Below are positions 25,468 through 27,871 of a stretch of DNA of 27,871 bases, one piece after another (within the stretch, counting starts at the first letter, position 1; the number at the start of each line of letters is the position of its first letter). The translations under genes and the position numbers were made by a program. The DNA is from JAGVMG01 sp964461105 (GTDB taxonomy: Bacteria > Chlamydiota > Chlamydiia > Chlamydiales > Rhabdochlamydiaceae). The notes below the pieces were generated by a model, which was given only the letters and a program-made list of their open reading frames with translations, had not been told where the DNA came from and did no database searches. The stretch is taken from contig CAYWSY010000019.1 of the NCBI GenBank assembly GCA_964461105.1, forward strand, positions 1 to 27,871, read 5' to 3'.

Positions 25468-26414
25468 AACCACTTCTTCAAGTGATCAATCTGAAAAAAC
25501 ACTATCCCGTCAAAGAAGGAATCTTAAAGGCGATCGATGCTGTCTCATTCGAAATCAATCCTGGGGAAACCCTCGGACTTGTCGGAGAATCAGGCTGTGG
25601 GAAATCCACAACTGGCAGATGCATCCTCAATTTAGAGCCACCCACCTCAGGCGAGATCTATTTTGATGGGATCAACCTTCAAACCTGCACCCCTCTTGAG
25701 CTTCACGAATTCCGCCGCCAAGCACAAGTGATCTTTCAAGACCCTTATGCCTCACTCAATCCCCGCATGAACGCCTTTGATATTATCTCTGAGCCCTTGC
25801 GCATCCACAAGATTGCGGCTTCCTCTCAGATGAAATCCATTGTCTCAAAGCTTCTGGATCTCGTAGGATTAAGCCAAACCTCCCTGCAGCGCTTCCCCCA
25901 TGAATTCAGCGGCGGACAGAGACAGCGCATCGGCATTGCAAGAGCCCTTGCTCTCAGCCCTAAGTTTATCGTGTGTGATGAGCCGATCTCCGCTCTTGAT
26001 GTTTCCGTTCAAGCTCAAATTGTCAACCTTCTCAAACAGCTGCAGCATGAAATGGGCCTAACCTACCTCTTCATTGCTCACGATCTTGCGATGGTCAAGT
26101 ACATCTCCGATCGAGTGGCTGTCATGTACCTTGGCCATATCGTCGAAATCGCCCCTGCAGAAGACCTCTACAGCAAGCCCCTGCATCCCTACACCCAAGC
26201 GCTCCTAAGCGCGATCCCGATTCCCGATCCCAAGATCGAGCAAAAGCGCTCCCGGGCGCTCTTGCAAGGGGAACTCCCCTCTCCGCTCAAAATGGCAGGC
26301 GGCTGCCCTTTTGCAAGCAGATGCCCTTTAGCACAGCCCTTATGCCATGAAAAGGCCCCAATCCTACAGCAAATTGCTCCTGGGCACATGGCTGCTTGCC
26401 ATTTAATTAATTAA
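25464..26414 (+). CDS. oppF: Peptide ABC transporter ATP-binding protein
   Basis: 316 aa from ATG 25464, which overlaps the oppD stop as ATGA; the frame is open further upstream but inside oppD. Walker A GESGCGKS at 41-48, signature FSGGQRQR at 148-155, Walker B IVCDEPISALD at 169-179 and switch His in FIAHDLAMV are intact. The C-terminal extension has the family's cysteine cluster (GCPFASRCPLAQPLC). Last gene of the operon; no clear terminator hairpin follows, and 52 bp separate it from the operator region of the next gene. Confidence 0.92.
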   Translation: MKPLLQVINLKKHYPVKEGILKAIDAVSFEINPGETLGLVGESGCGKSTTGRCILNLEPPTSGEIYFDGINLQTCTPLELHEFRRQAQVIFQDPYASLNPRMNAFDIISEPLRIHKIAASSQMKSIVSKLLDLVGLSQTSLQRFPHEFSGGQRQRIGIARALALSPKFIVCDEPISALDVSVQAQIVNLLKQLQHEMGLTYLFIAHDLAMVKYISDRVAVMYLGHIVEIAPAEDLYSKPLHPYTQALLSAIPIPDPKIEQKRSRALLQGELPSPLKMAGGCPFASRCPLAQPLCHEKAPILQQIAPGHMAACHLIN

Positions 26415-26465
26415 CGCTTGTCATTGATCATCAATAATTTAGCTACAAACCAGACTGAAAACATT

Positions 26466-26511
26466 AATTTTACTCATTGCATTGAGTAAAATTGCTCAGT
26501 ATACTGAGTAA
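26466..26511 (+). promoter_or_regulatory. Promoter covered by two palindromic operators
   Basis: Promoter: TTGCAT (26477-26482), 17-bp spacer, TATACT (26500-26505). Operator 1 (26466-26493) has 11-bp arms AATTTTACTCA / TGAGTAAAATT centred on the -35 box. Operator 2 (26492-26511), with the core CTCAGTATACTGAG, is centred within the -10 box. Both show the form CTCA-N6-TGAG, and their centres are 22 bp apart, about two helical turns. A C8 tract (26517-26524) directly precedes the ribosome site GAGG (26525-26528). Confidence 0.75.
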
Positions 26512-26535
26512 AAAGACCCCCCCCGAGGCAAGACC

Positions 26536-27723
26536 ATGAAAAAACGCCCTATTTTTGCCCAGCTCTATCAACGTCTCCAAGAACCACGTCGCTTTATTCA
26601 AGTCCTTCTCGGTCCCAGACAGGTTGGCAAGACAACGCTTGTATTACAAGCCTCTGAGGAATTAAAGAAACCTTCCCATTATATTTCGGCAGACTTGGCA
26701 ACCCTGCACAATGTCGCATGGCTTCAACAACAATGGGAGGTCGCTCGAAGCAAAGTAGAAACAAAAGAAGGGGCTGTGCTCATCATCGATGAAGTTCAAA
26801 AGATTCCAAATTGGTCAGATGCGATTAAATCCCTTTGGGACCAAGATACCCGCAATCAACTCAATCTATCCGTTGTGATCTTAGGTTCTTCTCCTTGGCT
26901 CATGCAAAAGGGACTGTCGGAAAGCTTAGCGGGGCGTTTTGAAAATATTCCTGTAACGCACTGGTCCTTTCCGGAAATGCGAGAGCACTTTGGGTGGACG
27001 TTAGATCAGTACCTGTATTTTGGAGGGTACCCTGGAGCTGCGCCCCTTGCCGACGAAAATGATCCATCTCGTTGGAATTACTACATCAATGAGTCCTTAA
27101 TCGAAACGACAATTTCGCGGGACATCCTTCTCATGACGCAAGTCAATAAACCCGCTTTGCTGAGGCGCTTATTTCAGTTAGGGTGTCACTATTCTGGTCA
27201 GATCTTATCCTACTCAAAAACACTCGGAGAATTGCAAGAAGCTGGAAATACAACGACTTTAGCCCACTACCTTAACTTACTATCAGGAGCAGGACTATTA
27301 TGTGGGCTCCAAAAATTCGCCAAACAATCAGTTAGACAAAAAGGATCGAGTCCTAAATTCTCAGTTTACAACACCGCTTTGATGTCCGCCCAGTCAGGAA
27401 AAACATTTAAAGAGGCTCGCAGCGACCCAGTTTTCTGGGGACGACTTGTTGAATCCTCCGTTGGAGCCTATCTTTTAAATAGCATTCGAGGAACGCAAAT
27501 CGAGTTATTTTATTGGCGGGAAGGAGATAAAGAAGTCGATTTCGTTTTACGACAAGGTAACTCGATCACAGCAATTGAAGTAAAAAGTAACCATGGCTCA
27601 ATCAATCGATCAGGCATCGACCTTTTTATAAACAACTTCAAACCAGAGCGCGTTCTCTTGGTTGGGGATCAAGGGATCCCTCTTGAAAAATTCTTTACAA
27701 CGCCACTTTCAAATTATATATAG
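26536..27723 (+). CDS. AAA-family ATPase with C-terminal DUF4143 domain
   Basis: 395 aa, COG1373-type. Walker A GPRQVGKT at 26-33 and Walker B VLIIDEVQKI at 81-90 are intact; a sensor-like LGSSPWLM and the LAGRFENIPVTHWSFPEMRE segment are typical. The C-terminal DUF4143 half ends with FYWREGDKEVDFVL, then AIEVKS, a D-(x)n-ExK arrangement like PD-(D/E)XK nucleases. The family is widespread in bacteria and archaea, often as scattered single genes with frequent transfer; its physiological role is not established. No partner gene is next to it. Its promoter has two palindromic operators, so tight repression is likely. It ends in a clear terminator. Confidence 0.9.
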   Translation: MKKRPIFAQLYQRLQEPRRFIQVLLGPRQVGKTTLVLQASEELKKPSHYISADLATLHNVAWLQQQWEVARSKVETKEGAVLIIDEVQKIPNWSDAIKSLWDQDTRNQLNLSVVILGSSPWLMQKGLSESLAGRFENIPVTHWSFPEMREHFGWTLDQYLYFGGYPGAAPLADENDPSRWNYYINESLIETTISRDILLMTQVNKPALLRRLFQLGCHYSGQILSYSKTLGELQEAGNTTTLAHYLNLLSGAGLLCGLQKFAKQSVRQKGSSPKFSVYNTALMSAQSGKTFKEARSDPVFWGRLVESSVGAYLLNSIRGTQIELFYWREGDKEVDFVLRQGNSITAIEVKSNHGSINRSGIDLFINNFKPERVLLVGDQGIPLEKFFTTPLSNYI

Positions 27724-27731
27724 CAAATGAA

Positions 27732-27779
27732 AACAATAGAGTAGAGATAGGAAGCCCCATTTCTACTCTATTATTTTTT
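27732..27779 (+). terminator. Intrinsic terminator of the ATPase gene
   Basis: AATAGAGTAGA (27735-27745) pairs with TCTACTCTATT (27762-27772), extended by three further pairs including one G-T, and is followed by ATTTTTT. Confidence 0.88.
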
Positions 27780-27804
27780 CTTTGTACAACTTCTGCAGGT
27801 GTAC

Positions 27805-27857
27805 ATACCCCTTCCTGTTCAAAGGCACCCAGAATACCTGCAAAGTTGAATAAAGAA
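27805..27857 (-). repeat. Dispersed repeat, copy B (right arm of 53-bp inverted repeat)
   Basis: Reverse complement of 1-53 with 51 of 53 identities. On its outer side the window continues with AAAAATAACAGGATA, the same sequence as half of the palindrome at 9014-9043, so the full repeat unit is longer than 53 bp and probably ends in that palindrome. Confidence 0.9.
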
Positions 27858-27871
27858 AAAATAACAGGATA

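Overview
The window looks like a chromosomal segment of an environmental, amoeba- or host-associated member of the Chlamydiota (Parachlamydiales-type). The inference rests on gene content: a DUF687-type hydrolase (a chlamydial family), a DhnA-type class I fructose-bisphosphate aldolase, an Opp peptide importer, and several large eukaryote-like proteins with serine tracts (OTU protease, SET methyltransferase, TPR-like solenoid, RS-rich Nudix protein). I cannot name the genus. No rRNA, tRNA or CRISPR array was seen.

Layout. 1-53 is one arm of a near-perfect 53-bp inverted repeat whose other arm is 27805-27857. 220-3096 encodes an OTU-type cysteine protease candidate effector. 3232-7195 is a Nudix hydrolase overlapping a giant AsmA/TamB-like envelope protein. 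7312-9022 is an accessory island: an immunity-like gene, the C-terminal stump of a polymorphic toxin, a complete IS5-family (IS903-like) element, and the C-terminal stump of a DUF2442 gene. 9063-10118 is the aldolase, followed by a serine-rich helical-repeat protein (10185-12194) transcribed divergently from a SET-domain protein (12395-14590). 14587-18494 is a leftward operon rimO, then an RlmI-like rRNA methyltransferase, then an MFS sugar porter. 18701-21003 holds an RS-rich Nudix protein and a DUF687 hydrolase, each with an almost identical promoter. 21058-26414 is a five-gene rightward oppABCDF operon with overlapping stop/start codons. 26536-27723 is a DUF4143 AAA ATPase behind a promoter covered by two matching palindromic operators.

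How the parts fit. Housekeeping genes (translation-machinery modification, sugar and peptide uptake, glycolysis) alternate with five predicted host-directed proteins. Three of those five have a TTGAAA/TTTAAA-N17-TATAAT promoter, and all five have AT-rich leaders, which suggests they are independently transcribed insertions among older operons. The most unusual non-coding signals are a dispersed repeat family (copies at 1-53, 9028-9060, 19695-19734 and 27805-27857), whose two long copies bracket the whole window in inverted orientation, and the double operator placed on the -35 and -10 boxes of the ATPase promoter.
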